This document shows, in pieces, positions 20,215-29,642 of a DNA stretch of 58,639 nucleotides (position 1 is its first letter; each line of letters begins with the position of its first letter). The translations under genes and the position numbers were made by a program. Source of the DNA: Burkholderiaceae bacterium (lineage in GTDB: Bacteria; Pseudomonadota; Gammaproteobacteria; Burkholderiales; Burkholderiaceae); contig CANJBQ010000013.1 of NCBI GenBank assembly GCA_947472645.1, forward strand, positions 1 to 58,639, in the 5' to 3' direction. The notes beneath the pieces were generated by a model. That model saw nothing but the letters and a program-made list of their open reading frames with translations. It was not told where the DNA came from and made no database searches.

Positions 20215-20966
20215 AATTAGGCACCCTGTACTTAGTCCCTAATACATTAGGCGAAGACAACCGAGATGCCCAAATCCATCACGTAATTCCACCACAGGTT
20301 GTGCAGATTGCCTCACAACTAGATTGCTGGATTGTTGAAAATGCTAAAACTGCCCGGTCATTTTTAAATGCAATCAATCAGGTTTGTCCTTTACGAAAAC
20401 CTTTGCAAGAAATCATCATGAAGCAATGGCGCGGACCTGATTCTGATCTCAAACCTATTGATCTCATTCAACCGCTCTTGCAAGGACAGGATATGGGTCT
20501 AATGTCTGAAGCCGGATTACCCGGTATTGCTGATCCTGGAACTGAAATCGTTGCCATAGCCCACAACTTGAAGATCCCCGTTCGACCTCTAACCGGCCCC
20601 AATTCATTAATGTTGGCGCTGATGGCCTCAGGCATGAGTGGACAACACTTTTCCTTTCATGGCTATCTACCGATTAAACCGCCAGATCGCTTGAAAAAAC
20701 TCAAAGCCATGGAAAACGATTCAAAGATGCATCAAAGTGCACATCTTTGGATAGAAACGCCGTACCGAAATTCGTCAATGCTCTCAGGAATTGTCACGGG
20801 ATTACAACCCAAGACACAAGTTTGTATAGCTATAGATTTAACCTTACCAACGGAACTGATCATGCGTCACAACATCGAGGATTGGAAAAAATTACTACAA
20901 GATCAAACAGGTCCTTTACCTAAAGATCTAGATAAAAGACCCGCTGTCTTTATTTTGCAATCGTAA
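20211..20966 (+). CDS. RsmI-like tetrapyrrole-methylase family SAM methyltransferase
   Basis: The 251-aa protein has the fold signatures of the tetrapyrrole (corrin/porphyrin) methylases as used in the 16S rRNA methyltransferase RsmI: GTLYLVPNTLGE at the N-terminus, GLMSEAGLPGIADPG near residue 100, and VRPLTGPNSLMLALMASG near 123. It is shorter than RsmI (about 285 aa) and lacks its C-terminal part. The early sequence also differs from the RsmI consensus. It is therefore probably a paralog with its own, unknown substrate. It overlaps maf by four bases, and its TAA directly abuts the stop codon of the convergent peptidase gene. Confidence 0.82.
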   Translation: MKLGTLYLVPNTLGEDNRDAQIHHVIPPQVVQIASQLDCWIVENAKTARSFLNAINQVCPLRKPLQEIIMKQWRGPDSDLKPIDLIQPLLQGQDMGLMSEAGLPGIADPGTEIVAIAHNLKIPVRPLTGPNSLMLALMASGMSGQHFSFHGYLPIKPPDRLKKLKAMENDSKMHQSAHLWIETPYRNSSMLSGIVTGLQPKTQVCIAIDLTLPTELIMRHNIEDWKKLLQDQTGPLPKDLDKRPAVFILQS

Positions 20967-21905
20967 TTATTGGAGCGCGATACCTTTAAGAGAACTTCCA
21001 AACGAGGCTCCAAACGAAGCACCAAAACGTTTGGCAATACGCTCAGCAACATTTTCTGTTTGTGAGTAATCAACCATCTCTTTCTCTCCAATAACGTCTT
21101 TTGCGACATGACTGATAGTGCCAATTTCATCGGCAATACCTAATTCAACGCTACGCGCTCCATTCCAAACCATTCCTGTAAACAAATCAGGGTTTGGCTT
21201 CAGTCGATCTCCACGACCTTGCTTGACGACGTCAATAAATTGTTGATGAACTTCATTGATCATTTCTTGAAGAGCCTCACGATTTTTAGGATTTTGCTTC
21301 ACAAAAGGATCCAACATATCTTTGTTTTCACCGGCTGTAATCACACGACGCTCAACACCCAACTTATCCATCAAACCCTGAAACCCAAAACCGCTCATGA
21401 TGACACCAATCGAGCCCACCAAGCTAGCCTTATCCACATAAATTTTCTCACCAGCCACTGCAATATAGTAACCACCTGAGGCACAGATTTCTTCGACGAC
21501 AACATAAAGCGGTTTTTTGGGATATTCCTGACGCAGTCGAAGGATTTCATCATGAATCATGCCTGCTTGCACTGGAGATCCTCCAGGGCTATTAATTTTG
21601 ACAATGACACCAACACTATCTGGGGATTCAAACGCAGATTGTAATGCCGCATTAATATCAGAAGCATTCGAGGGAGTATTACTCGCGATCTCACCGTAAA
21701 TATTGACGACAGCAGTATGCTTTCCAAGCACTGTGCTGGATTTTGACTTAAATGGGTTGAAGATAGCATAGATAGCCAGTAAAAAAACACCTAACCAAAT
21801 GACGCGCCATAAAGTTCTCCAACGACGCTCACTACGTTTATCTTTTAAATTCTCATTGAGCAAACTTTCTAAAGCTTGTTTTTCCCAATTGATTTCATCA
21901 CTCAT
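20967..21905 (-). CDS. sppA: Signal peptide peptidase, S49 (SppA-like) family
   Basis: This S49 serine peptidase would clear cleaved signal peptides at the inner membrane. One transmembrane segment lies at about residues 31-50, with the catalytic domain outside. The serine is Ser143 (EEICASGGYYIA) and the lysine Lys195 (GENKDMLDPF), matching the Ser/Lys dyad of the short bacterial SppA. The GSIGVIMSG motif is near 164. At 312 aa it is the half-length form, not the duplicated 600-aa E. coli form. The two residues at the extreme C-terminus follow repeated FGASFG segments. Confidence 0.93.
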   Translation of the reverse strand: MSDEINWEKQALESLLNENLKDKRSERRWRTLWRVIWLGVFLLAIYAIFNPFKSKSSTVLGKHTAVVNIYGEIASNTPSNASDINAALQSAFESPDSVGVIVKINSPGGSPVQAGMIHDEILRLRQEYPKKPLYVVVEEICASGGYYIAVAGEKIYVDKASLVGSIGVIMSGFGFQGLMDKLGVERRVITAGENKDMLDPFVKQNPKNREALQEMINEVHQQFIDVVKQGRGDRLKPNPDLFTGMVWNGARSVELGIADEIGTISHVAKDVIGEKEMVDYSQTENVAERIAKRFGASFGASFGSSLKGIALQ

Positions 21906-21938
21906 TGCATATTCCTTTTATTTTGCATGTTGAACACT

Positions 21939-22598
21939 TTAACGAAGAAGTATGTCACGTAATTCACTAACGTGATCGACGCAGGCAATTGGCTCTAAAT
22001 GGAGTAATTCGCTCTTTGGATGAGCACCATACGTTACCGCAATCGCATCAACACCTGCATTTTTAGCCATTTTTAAATCGTGTGTCGTATCACCAATCAT
22101 CAGCATTTTGGTTGGGGGTGTGCCCCAACGATCAATTAACTCGAGAAGCATTTGGGGATGCGGCTTTGCTTTGGACTGATCGGCGGTTTTTGTGTCATGA
22201 AAAAAGTGCTCTAAACCATGAAAGCTCAAGGTTCGATCCAGACCATGCCGCGGTTTACCGGTTGCGACAGCTAATAAATGACCTTTGTGTTTTAAATCGT
22301 CTAACAACTCTTTAATCCCATGAAACAAAATCAATTCATGATCAACACTTAAGTAATAGTGCCGAAAGCGCTCTAATACGAGCGGATAATCACCCTCATC
22401 TAAATTTGGCAAAATCATTTTGATGGATTCATTTAACCCCAGGCCAATGACATGACTAGCTAAAGCGCTATCGGGAACTTCAAGATCCAAATCAGCGCAG
22501 GCTTTTTGCATACAATCCACAATCGTTGGCGTGGAATTCATAATCGTCCCATCCCAATCCCAAACAATCATTTCATACCGCAAGTGACTACTTTTCAT
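21939..22598 (-). CDS. HAD-superfamily phosphatase, phosphoglycolate phosphatase-like
   Basis: The 219-aa protein has the HAD motifs: DWDGTIMNS (motif I) near residue 14, LAVATGKPR (motif II), and MLMIGDTTHDLKMAKNAG (motif IV). It has a helical C1 cap between I and II. It resembles the Gph/YqaB-type enzymes, but the substrate cannot be told from sequence. Its ATG overlaps the rluC TGA (ATGA), and Burkholderiales often keep rluC, this phosphatase and the S49 peptidase together. Confidence 0.88.
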   Translation of the reverse strand: MKSSHLRYEMIVWDWDGTIMNSTPTIVDCMQKACADLDLEVPDSALASHVIGLGLNESIKMILPNLDEGDYPLVLERFRHYYLSVDHELILFHGIKELLDDLKHKGHLLAVATGKPRHGLDRTLSFHGLEHFFHDTKTADQSKAKPHPQMLLELIDRWGTPPTKMLMIGDTTHDLKMAKNAGVDAIAVTYGAHPKSELLHLEPIACVDHVSELRDILLR

Positions 22599-23563
22599 AC
22601 TTCATTTACCTTTACTTGTGCAGCATTTGTATCCGCTGAAAAACCATCTGGCAAAGGTGCTTGAATTTGCATTTTTTCTTTGCTCACCGGATGTGTAAAG
22701 ACTAAACGAAAAGCGTGAAGCATGAGTCGTTTTGCACCAACTTTTTTATCTAAATCAACAACCCCATATTTATCATCCCCTAAAATAGGATGACCAATAT
22801 ACTGTAAATGAACCCGAATTTGATGCGTTCGACCTGTTTTTAGCAAGGCCTCTGCAACGAAACACTGTCCACCATGTAATGAACCCAAGTATTTAATAAT
22901 GGTGAGGCTTGGTTGCCCAGAATCTTCGACTTTCACACGACGCTCACCATTAGGGAGCAGATACTTCTCTAATGGGAATTTAAGGGATACATGCCCTAAA
23001 CCACCTTGATATTGGCCATGAGCCACTAATATATATCTCTTATCCCAAAGACCCGCACGAATATCCTCATGCAAGGCGGTTAAAGCACTTCTTTTTTTCG
23101 CTAATATCAAAATCCCAGAAGTGTCCCTATCCAGACGATGAACCAACTCTAAAAACTTCAGATCAGGTCGGGCCATCCGCAAAGCCTCAATCAACCCCAA
23201 AGAAACTCCAGACCCACCATGAACTGCCAAACCAGATGGCTTATTCACAATCAGCAATGCGTTATCTTCAAACAAAATAGGTAAATGATGGGATATTTTA
23301 TTGGCCGAAAACTGTAATTGATCGGAATTCATCTGAACTTCGGGTTGCGCGACCCGAATCGGAGGAATTCGAAGAATATCCCCATCAACAATCCGCGTCG
23401 TAACCGTTGCCCTCTTTTTATTGACCCGAACCTCACCGGAGCGAATTATGCGGTAAATATGGCTTTTTGGTACCCCTTTTGCCCATTTTAGTAGGAAATT
23501 GTCAAGTCTTTGCCCTTCTTCCTCAGCAGAAATAGTGATTTGAGTGACTGCGGATTCTGACAT
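22595..23563 (-). CDS. rluC: 23S rRNA pseudouridine synthase RluC
   Basis: RluC makes pseudouridine at 23S rRNA positions 955, 2504 and 2580. An S4 RNA-binding domain is at about residues 18-70, and the RluA-family catalytic motif HRLDRDTSG has the catalytic Asp145. The length is 322 aa. It is divergent from rne, the same arrangement as in E. coli, and both genes share the 450-bp spacer. Confidence 0.95.
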   Translation of the reverse strand: MSESAVTQITISAEEEGQRLDNFLLKWAKGVPKSHIYRIIRSGEVRVNKKRATVTTRIVDGDILRIPPIRVAQPEVQMNSDQLQFSANKISHHLPILFEDNALLIVNKPSGLAVHGGSGVSLGLIEALRMARPDLKFLELVHRLDRDTSGILILAKKRSALTALHEDIRAGLWDKRYILVAHGQYQGGLGHVSLKFPLEKYLLPNGERRVKVEDSGQPSLTIIKYLGSLHGGQCFVAEALLKTGRTHQIRVHLQYIGHPILGDDKYGVVDLDKKVGAKRLMLHAFRLVFTHPVSKEKMQIQAPLPDGFSADTNAAQVKVNEV

Positions 23564-23630
23564 TAAGGGGTTTTAAGGTAATTTTCTATAAATTCGTGTA
23601 GGACTTTTACTACTAATGACTACTTTGCAA

Positions 23631-23636
23631 TATAAT
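23631..23636 (+). promoter_or_regulatory. Probable -10 element of the rne promoter
   Basis: The hexamer is a perfect TATAAT. The best upstream -35 candidate is TTTACT at 23606-23611, with a long 19-bp spacer, so the -35 is weak. Starting about seven bases downstream, transcription would give a leader of about 370 nt, close to the 361-nt rne leader of E. coli. Confidence 0.4.
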
Positions 23637-23722
23637 CACTCTTTACAGCAAGTCTAAAATACAGTTGAAGACGAATCCAAATCAGAATATTTCCAATTGT
23701 GTGACCTGATTGTTGTAATTAT

Positions 23723-23753
23723 AGCTAGGGAAGGCATTTTCCCCAAGGTAGCT
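23723..23753 (+). repeat. rne leader stem-loop 1
   Basis: AGCTA-GGGAA (23723-23732) pairs with TTCCC (23739-23743) and TAGCT (23749-23753). The result is a 10-bp stem with a 6-nt loop and a 5-nt one-sided bulge CAAGG. It is the most GC-rich structure in the leader and a candidate for binding RNase E or another regulator. Confidence 0.5.
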
Positions 23754-23878
23754 CCCCCCTTGTTGAAATGAGGAGTAGAAATTGAAAGCTCTTGTTGAGC
23801 GCCAGTAGAATTTTGACAGACATTTTTGTGAACGCCAAGAGGCACGATTAGCCCTAGCGAGCATGCGAAGTAGTTTCA

Positions 23879-23902
23879 TTGAATCACTTATAAGTTATTC
23901 AA
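23879..23902. repeat. 24-bp near-perfect inverted repeat in the rne leader
   Basis: TTGAATCACTTA and TAAGTTATTCAA are complementary at 11 of 12 positions with no gap. As DNA it looks like a dimeric-regulator operator; as RNA it folds to a stem closed by a TTATAA loop. It lies about 115 bases before the rne start codon. Confidence 0.5.
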
Positions 23903-23940
23903 TATTAAAGGTTTTTAGGATGCAAAATAGCGTCCCGAAT

Positions 23941-23959
23941 GGTAAACACCCAGTTTACC
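23941..23959 (+). repeat. rne leader stem-loop 3
   Basis: GGTAAAC pairs perfectly with GTTTACC across the 5-nt loop ACCCA. It ends 56 nt before the rne ATG. No T tract follows, so it is not a terminator. Confidence 0.5.
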
Positions 23960-24015
23960 CAATCTTCGCACTGTTAAATACTCTTCGACTCAACGCTTTC
24001 TGAAAAGGAACTGTT

Positions 24016-26523
24016 ATGAAAAGAATGTTATTTAACGCAACTCAACAAGAAGAATTGCGCGTTGCGATTGTCGATGGACAAAAACTCGTTGATCTCGATA
24101 TCGAAGCTTCAGGCCGGGAACAACGCAAAGGAAATATCTACAAAGGTGTCATTACAAGAATTGAACCTTCTCTCGAGGCTTGCTTTGTCAACTATGGTGA
24201 AGAACGTCATGGCTTCTTACCATTTAAAGAGGTTTCTAGAAGCTACTTTGCTGAAGGTATCGATATCAAAAAAGCTGGTATTCGAGACGCCCTCAAAGAA
24301 GGCCAAGAAATTATTGTTCAAGTAGAAAAAGAAGAACGCGGTAATAAAGGTGCTGCTTTAACGAGCTTTATCTCCCTTGCAGGTCGGTATTTAGTATTAA
24401 TGCCTAATAACCCTCGTGGTGGTGGTGTTTCTCGTCGGATTGAAGGTGAGGATCGCCAAGATTTACGTGAAGCCATGTCTGGTCTTGAAATCCCCGATGG
24501 GATGAGCATTATTGCCAGAACTGCTGGTATCGGTCGTGATACCGAAGAATTACAGTGGGACTTAAGCTATCTGATGCAATTGTGGACAGCCATCGATTCT
24601 GCCGCTAAATCGAATAACGCCCCCTTACTAATTTATCTAGAGTCTAGCCTCGTGATCCGTGCGATCCGCGACTACTTCCAACCCGATATCGGTGAAATCC
24701 TCATCGATACCGATGATATCTTCGAACAAGCACAAGCATTTATGTCAGTGGTCATGCCTGACAATATGGCTAAAGTAAAACGCTATAACGAAGATGTACC
24801 TTTGTTTTCGCGTTTTCAAATTGAACATCAAATCGAAACAGCCTACTCAAGAACAGTGAACCTACCATCTGGTGGCGCGATTGTGATTGACCATACAGAA
24901 GCTCTCGTGTCTGTCGATGTGAACTCTGCCCGTGCAACTCGTGGTTCAGATATCGAAGAAACAGCCACTCGAACCAATCTTGAAGCCGCCGATGAAATCG
25001 CACGTCAAATGCGCTTACGCGACTTAGGTGGACTTCTTGTCATCGACTTTATTGATATGGAATCAACAAAAAGTCAAAAAGATGTTGAAAACCGAATTAA
25101 AGATGCGCTCAGACATGACCGTGCACGTGTTCAAACTGGCAAGATTTCGAAATTTGGTTTACTTGAACTGTCGCGCCAACGCTTGCGCCCTGCTCTTTCT
25201 GAAGGAAGTCATATTACTTGCCCACGTTGTACCGGAACAGGCCATATTCGTGATACAGAATCTTCAGCACTTCAAGTTCTTCGCATCATCCAAGAAGAAA
25301 GTATGAAAGAAAACACAGCCGCCATCCATTGCCAAGTACCAGTGGATGTAGCTGCTTTCTTGCTGAATGAAAAACGCTCTGAAGTGATTAAGATTGAATC
25401 GCGTTCTAAAGTGAATGTGCTGTTGATTCCGAATAAATATTTGGAAACCCCACATTACAAATTGGAACGTCTACGTCATGATGACCCACGCCTTGATCAG
25501 CAAAAAGCAAGTTATGCAATTGCTGAAGAAGTCGCTAAAGAAATGGAAGAAGATACTATCGTCAGTCGTAGCGCTGAAGAAGTCAAACCACGTCAAGTCG
25601 CTGCAGTCCGTGGAATCACTCCGAGCCAACCAGCTCCAGTGAATCAGCAACGCCAAGAAAGAAACCAACCAGAAGCTAAACCCGCGACCTCTTCAGGTGG
25701 CATGTTTGGGTTTATGAAACGGATTTTTGGTGGATCATCTGCCGCAGTTGCTCCTACTCCAGTGGTCGTCGAAGCACCAACTCCGGCAAGTCGCCCGGCT
25801 AGAAAATCATCTCAGCGTCATGGACGCAACGACCGAAATGATCGCAATGATCGTCCCGATCGTCCACGCCAAGAAAATAAAGAGAAAGCCTTAGACAATA
25901 AACCAGAGGGCGAAGATACTGTTAGCGGTGATCAAAAATCAGCTAACCCAGCTAAACAACGTCGTGGCCGGGGTCAGCGTAATGACTCTGCACAAAGCGC
26001 TGAGACTTCAACGAGCTTAGATGCAAATCCAGCATCTATCAATGGTGAAACTAGTGAGTCTAGCGAGGAAAAACGCCGCTCACGTAACCGTCGTGGCCGC
26101 AATCGCAATAAAGATCGTGGCGACCGCGCTGATCGACCAGCAGACAGTGCTTCTGAAAATACACCGCCAATGCAGTTGGAAGGTGATGCGTCTGTAGCTC
26201 CAGTCATTCAGTCTCCTTCGACAACGCCTTCGGCGCCACAAGTTGCTGCCAAGAGCGCCGTCGTTCAGGTGATTACAGTAGCGCCTATTTTGCCAAGCGT
26301 ATCCGTTCAACCTCTTGTTCGTGAGCCCTTAGAAGCTGTTCTCTCAACTGTAGGTCTCGTCTGGGTTGATACAAATCCGGAAAGACATCAAGAGGTCTTA
26401 CAACAAATTGCAGCACAACCAAAACCTGTTCATGTCCCACGTGATCCTAAGCCGGTAACTCCATTGCCAGAAGGCCCAATGATCCTTGTGGAAACAGGTG
26501 GAACTGAACGCGTTGTTCATTAA
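24016..26523 (+). CDS. rne: Ribonuclease E
   Basis: RNase E is the main endonuclease of mRNA decay and rRNA/tRNA processing. The catalytic N-terminal half is complete: an S1 domain from about residue 37, the metal-binding aspartates Asp301 ([13 protein letters not shown]) and Asp344 ([10 protein letters not shown]), and the zinc link CPRCTGTG at residues 402-409. The C-terminal half (about 520-835) is low-complexity with Arg-rich stretches, including NDR repeats, and an amphipathic [12 protein letters not shown] segment near 560-570 that could be the membrane-targeting helix. At 835 aa it is shorter than the 1061-aa E. coli protein. Confidence 0.97.
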   Translation: MKRMLFNATQQEELRVAIVDGQKLVDLDIEASGREQRKGNIYKGVITRIEPSLEACFVNYGEERHGFLPFKEVSRSYFAEGIDIKKAGIRDALKEGQEIIVQVEKEERGNKGAALTSFISLAGRYLVLMPNNPRGGGVSRRIEGEDRQDLREAMSGLEIPDGMSIIARTAGIGRDTEELQWDLSYLMQLWTAIDSAAKSNNAPLLIYLESSLVIRAIRDYFQPDIGEILIDTDDIFEQAQAFMSVVMPDNMAKVKRYNEDVPLFSRFQIEHQIETAYSRTVNLPSGGAIVIDHTEALVSVDVNSARATRGSDIEETATRTNLEAADEIARQMRLRDLGGLLVIDFIDMESTKSQKDVENRIKDALRHDRARVQTGKISKFGLLELSRQRLRPALSEGSHITCPRCTGTGHIRDTESSALQVLRIIQEESMKENTAAIHCQVPVDVAAFLLNEKRSEVIKIESRSKVNVLLIPNKYLETPHYKLERLRHDDPRLDQQKASYAIAEEVAKEMEEDTIVSRSAEEVKPRQVAAVRGITPSQPAPVNQQRQERNQPEAKPATSSGGMFGFMKRIFGGSSAAVAPTPVVVEAPTPASRPARKSSQRHGRNDRNDRNDRPDRPRQENKEKALDNKPEGEDTVSGDQKSANPAKQRRGRGQRNDSAQSAETSTSLDANPASINGETSESSEEKRRSRNRRGRNRNKDRGDRADRPADSASENTPPMQLEGDASVAPVIQSPSTTPSAPQVAAKSAVVQVITVAPILPSVSVQPLVREPLEAVLSTVGLVWVDTNPERHQEVLQQIAAQPKPVHVPRDPKPVTPLPEGPMILVETGGTERVVH

Positions 26524-26545
26524 TCTCTAAGCAGGCTTCGAAGGT

Positions 26546-27664
26546 ATGAAAAAAATCATCCCGATTGCATCCCTTGAAGCCTTGCATAGCGAAACAGCAA
26601 CGGCTGAGGTCCCCCTTCAGCTCGTTCACCCTAATGGCTTTTTAAAAGATACTCGAGGTCGACTTTTACATGACCTACGGATATCCGTTACCGATCGCTG
26701 TAATTTTCGTTGCCCATACTGCATGCCCAAAGAAATATTCACGAGCGACTATAACTATCTTGGGCAAAAAGAACTCCTTAGCTTCGAAGAAATTACTCGT
26801 GTTTCTAAAATATTTATCTCACACGGCGTTGAAAAAATTCGCCTCACTGGGGGAGAACCGCTCTTACGTAAAGGGATCGAAGACTTGGTGGCGATGCTCT
26901 CACCCCTCCAAACATTACAACAACAACCGATTGATCTCACCTTAACCACTAACGGCAGTTTGCTCAAGAAAAAAGCGCAAGGTTTAAAAGACGCTGGACT
27001 TAAAAGAATTACCGTTAGCCTAGACGGCATCAACGATGCCACCTTCCGCAAAATGAATGATGTAGATTTTCCAGTAAAAGATGTTTTGGAAAGTATCGAA
27101 GCCGCTGTTGCCGTTGGATTTGCTTCCGTCAAAGTCAATATGGTTGTAAAAAATGGAGTGAATGATCACGAAATACTACCCATGGTCAAACACTTTAAAA
27201 ATACCGGTGTCATCGTTCGCTTTATTGAGTATATGGATGTTGGCAATACCAATGGCTGGCAAATGCAAGAAGTACTACCGTCCAAATCCGTGATTGAAAG
27301 AATTCAAGCTGTCTATCCCTTAACACCTGTGATTTCGCAATACCCGAGTGAGGTGGCGCAGCGCTGGAAATTAGTGGATGGAACAGGTGAAATCGGTGTC
27401 ATCTCAAGTGTGACTGAAACCTTTTGCCATAACTGCTCAAGAGCGCGACTCTCCATGGAAGGAAAACTTTTTCTGTGCTTATTCGCTACCAAAGGTTATG
27501 ACTTACGCGCACTTCTTCGATCGCAAAGCGATGACCTTGTATTAGCCAATGCCATTGCAAATATTTGGCAATCGCGAGATGATCAATACTCTGAGTTGAG
27601 AACGCAAATTCAACAAGGTGTGATTTTTCATCCTAAAGTAGAAATGTCGTATATCGGGGGTTGA
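26546..27664 (+). CDS. moaA: GTP 3',8-cyclase MoaA
   Basis: MoaA is the radical-SAM enzyme that starts molybdenum cofactor synthesis by cyclising GTP. The N-terminal cluster motif CNFRCPYC is Cys52, Cys56, Cys59. The second 4Fe-4S cluster near the C-terminus is CHNC-x13-C (in [11 protein letters not shown] to FLCLFA). The length is 372 aa, with about 25 extra N-terminal residues before the conserved region. It lies 22 nt after rne and is followed closely by mobA and moeA. moaC, moaD and moaE are not in the window. Confidence 0.96.
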   Translation: MKKIIPIASLEALHSETATAEVPLQLVHPNGFLKDTRGRLLHDLRISVTDRCNFRCPYCMPKEIFTSDYNYLGQKELLSFEEITRVSKIFISHGVEKIRLTGGEPLLRKGIEDLVAMLSPLQTLQQQPIDLTLTTNGSLLKKKAQGLKDAGLKRITVSLDGINDATFRKMNDVDFPVKDVLESIEAAVAVGFASVKVNMVVKNGVNDHEILPMVKHFKNTGVIVRFIEYMDVGNTNGWQMQEVLPSKSVIERIQAVYPLTPVISQYPSEVAQRWKLVDGTGEIGVISSVTETFCHNCSRARLSMEGKLFLCLFATKGYDLRALLRSQSDDLVLANAIANIWQSRDDQYSELRTQIQQGVIFHPKVEMSYIGG

Positions 27665-27668
27665 TGCT

Positions 27669-28274
27669 TTGAATCATCTAGAACTTGTTGAAGGACTAAT
27701 CCTGTGCGGTGGACAAGCTCAAAGAATGGGCGGTCAAGACAAAGGTTTAATTACATTAAACACTAAACCCCTATATCAACATGGTATTGAACGCCTCGTG
27801 CCGCAAGTCGGGCACATTATGCTCAACGCCAATCGGCATCAAGATATTTATGGGAAATCAGGCTACCCCGTTTATAGCGATACGTATCCGGGTTTCGTAG
27901 GGCCCTTAGCGGGGTTTCATGTGGGATTGTCCCACTGCAAAGCGCCTTATCTAGTAATTATTCCGTGCGACTCCCCCCTCTTTCCTGATAACTTAGTGCA
28001 ACTTCTCTTTCAAAATCTAGAGTCTCAACAAGCAGATATTGCTTATGTCGTCACCAGAAATACTGGGCAGGAAAAACAATCCCATCCCGTTTTTTGCCTC
28101 ATGCGTAATGGCCTCAAAAATCATCTCAGTGCCTTCCTTGATTCGGGGCAAAGAAAAATCGATAAATGGTTTGGTCAATTACGCTCAACGGAAGTTATGT
28201 TTGCGAGTGATGATGCTTTTATTAATATTAATACTCCTGAAGAATTAATCCAGGTAGAAAGTCGCTTAAAGTGA
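27669..28274 (+). CDS. mobA: Molybdenum cofactor guanylyltransferase
   Basis: MobA links GMP to molybdopterin to form MGD. The glycine-rich motif ILCGGQAQRMGGQDKGL is near residues 11-27, and IIPCDSPLFP near 97 has the Mg2+-binding Asp. The length is 201 aa. The start is uncertain: the only early in-frame start is a TTG at 27669. The ATG at 27664, which overlaps the moaA stop as TGATG, is out of frame and meets TGA after two codons. It overlaps moeA by four bases. Confidence 0.93.
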   Translation: MNHLELVEGLILCGGQAQRMGGQDKGLITLNTKPLYQHGIERLVPQVGHIMLNANRHQDIYGKSGYPVYSDTYPGFVGPLAGFHVGLSHCKAPYLVIIPCDSPLFPDNLVQLLFQNLESQQADIAYVVTRNTGQEKQSHPVFCLMRNGLKNHLSAFLDSGQRKIDKWFGQLRSTEVMFASDDAFININTPEELIQVESRLK

Positions 28275-29602
28275 GTGCCCAACTTCCAGCAACCAATCAT
28301 TGGCAAGCCACTTGGCAACAAAGTAAAGGTACCGACCTTTTTAATCCACAAGCTCTTGCGCTAGAAAGTGCGCAAGAATTTATGCGCTCCTACACACAAG
28401 GTTTTCGAGACCAACTAAAGTCACAAACTATCCCCCTAGAACAAGCACTGGGAAGGGTCTTGTCACATCCCATCATCGCAAATATGAATGTGCCAGTCGC
28501 AAATAACTCCGCGATGGACGGCTACGCGTTTCATTCTGAAGCTTTACAACAAGGTTCTCAGGTTCGCTTAACAGTCATTGCAAAACAGTTCGCAGGACAA
28601 GCCCTTACTCCAAGTACAGCAAATACCTTTGAAAAAAATAGCGCTGCGGTTCGCATCATGACCGGCGCTCTAATGCCACCTCATTGCGATACTGTTGTAC
28701 CGCAAGAATGGGTTACAACCCATGATGATCAGATTGAATTTGATGCGCAGAAGATATCTGCCGGAGATAACCAACGCCTCAAAGGTGAAGACCTGCGCTT
28801 CGGCGATACGGTCTTATCGCAAGGCCGTATTTTGCGAGCGAGTGATCTTGGTCTCATTGCATCCATGGGCTTTGCCAATGTCCAAGTTTTTCAAAAAATG
28901 ACCGTTGCTTACTTTTCTACAGGTGATGAAGTTACCGCTGTTGGCGAAACCCTTCCAGAGGGTTCTTTGTATGACAGTAATCGTTTTACGTTACTAGGAA
29001 TGCTTTCACGCATGGGCTTTGATCTCATCGATCTAGGAATCGTTTGTGACGAGCCAGAGGCTCTCAAACGGGTCTTTTTAAAAGCAGCAAGTCAGGCAGA
29101 TGTTATTATTACCTCCGGTGGTGTTTCAGTAGGAGAGGCTGACTTCACCAAAAAGATCATGCGCGAACTCGGTGACGTAGCCTTTTGGACACTAGCGATC
29201 AAACCTGGTCGTCCGATGGCCTTTGGCAAAATCAATAGTCCTAGTAGCGAAGCTGTTTTATTTGGCCTCCCCGGAAACCCCGTTGCCGTCATGGTGACTT
29301 TTTACCAATTAGTTCGAGATGCACTCTGTTATATGAGTGGCGCTAATGACTATTCGATACCCTTAATGCGCGCAAAATTAGATGGTGACTTCAAAAAACG
29401 TCCTGGACGTACTGAATTTCTCAGAGGAACACTCTTTCGTAATGCGCATCACGATCTTTGGGTCAAACCCCACGGCCATCAAGGTTCAGGGATCTTGCGC
29501 TCTATGAGTGAAGCGGACTGTTTAATCGTTTTGCCAGCTAGTGTGGCGCAAATTAACCATGGTGATAATGTTGATATATCTGTGCTTAATGCATTAATCT
29601 AA
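28271..29602 (+). CDS. moeA: Molybdopterin molybdenumtransferase MoeA
   Basis: MoeA inserts molybdate into adenylated molybdopterin, the product of Mog; mog lies at 37382. The 443-aa protein has an extra 35 N-terminal residues, then the typical MoeA domains with VANNSAMDGYAF near residue 76, RIMTGALMPPHCDTVV, STGDEVTAVGE, and the MoCF motif ITSGGVSVGEADF. The C-terminal domain IV is present. Start GTG overlaps mobA by four bases. Confidence 0.96.
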   Translation: MSAQLPATNHWQATWQQSKGTDLFNPQALALESAQEFMRSYTQGFRDQLKSQTIPLEQALGRVLSHPIIANMNVPVANNSAMDGYAFHSEALQQGSQVRLTVIAKQFAGQALTPSTANTFEKNSAAVRIMTGALMPPHCDTVVPQEWVTTHDDQIEFDAQKISAGDNQRLKGEDLRFGDTVLSQGRILRASDLGLIASMGFANVQVFQKMTVAYFSTGDEVTAVGETLPEGSLYDSNRFTLLGMLSRMGFDLIDLGIVCDEPEALKRVFLKAASQADVIITSGGVSVGEADFTKKIMRELGDVAFWTLAIKPGRPMAFGKINSPSSEAVLFGLPGNPVAVMVTFYQLVRDALCYMSGANDYSIPLMRAKLDGDFKKRPGRTEFLRGTLFRNAHHDLWVKPHGHQGSGILRSMSEADCLIVLPASVAQINHGDNVDISVLNALI

Positions 29603-29608
29603 TATAAT
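29603..29608 (+). promoter_or_regulatory. Possible -10 element for the small membrane protein gene
   Basis: A perfect TATAAT starts right after the moeA stop codon and 35 bp before the next ATG. No good -35 is found at 16-18 bp, so this rests on the -10 alone. Confidence 0.25.
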
Positions 29609-29642
29609 TCGTCATAATTCAGTTACCCATCCAAAGAGTCCT

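Larger units (their letters stand above)
23564..24015. other. Divergent rluC-rne spacer with long structured rne leader
   Basis: This is the only gene-free stretch longer than 300 bases in the window. It holds a perfect TATAAT, three stem-loop-forming inverted repeats, and an AAGGA site seven bases before the rne ATG. Short open frames in it start without ribosome binding sites, and none encodes a recognisable protein. The most likely content is the rne promoter near 23631 and an RNase E autoregulatory leader of about 370 nt. Confidence 0.6.

Noticed and set aside
21430..21438. Perfect DnaA-box consensus TTATCCACA
   Set aside because: It is a single copy inside the sppA coding region with no cluster of boxes, AT-rich unwinding element or dnaA/dnaN genes nearby, so it is not an origin.
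23814..23819. Perfect -35 hexamer TTGACA in the rne leader
   Set aside because: No acceptable -10 lies 15-19 bp downstream (the site reads AAGAGG), so a second rne promoter here is not supported.
23654..23879. Two overlapping short minus-strand frames in the rne leader
   Set aside because: They lie antisense to the probable rne leader, lack ribosome binding sites, overlap each other and have low-complexity products. The conserved content of the region is more likely RNA structure.
26755..27138. Open frame of 127 codons on the minus strand inside moaA
   Set aside because: It is antisense to the conserved radical-SAM domain, with composition that mirrors moaA codons and no recognisable protein feature.
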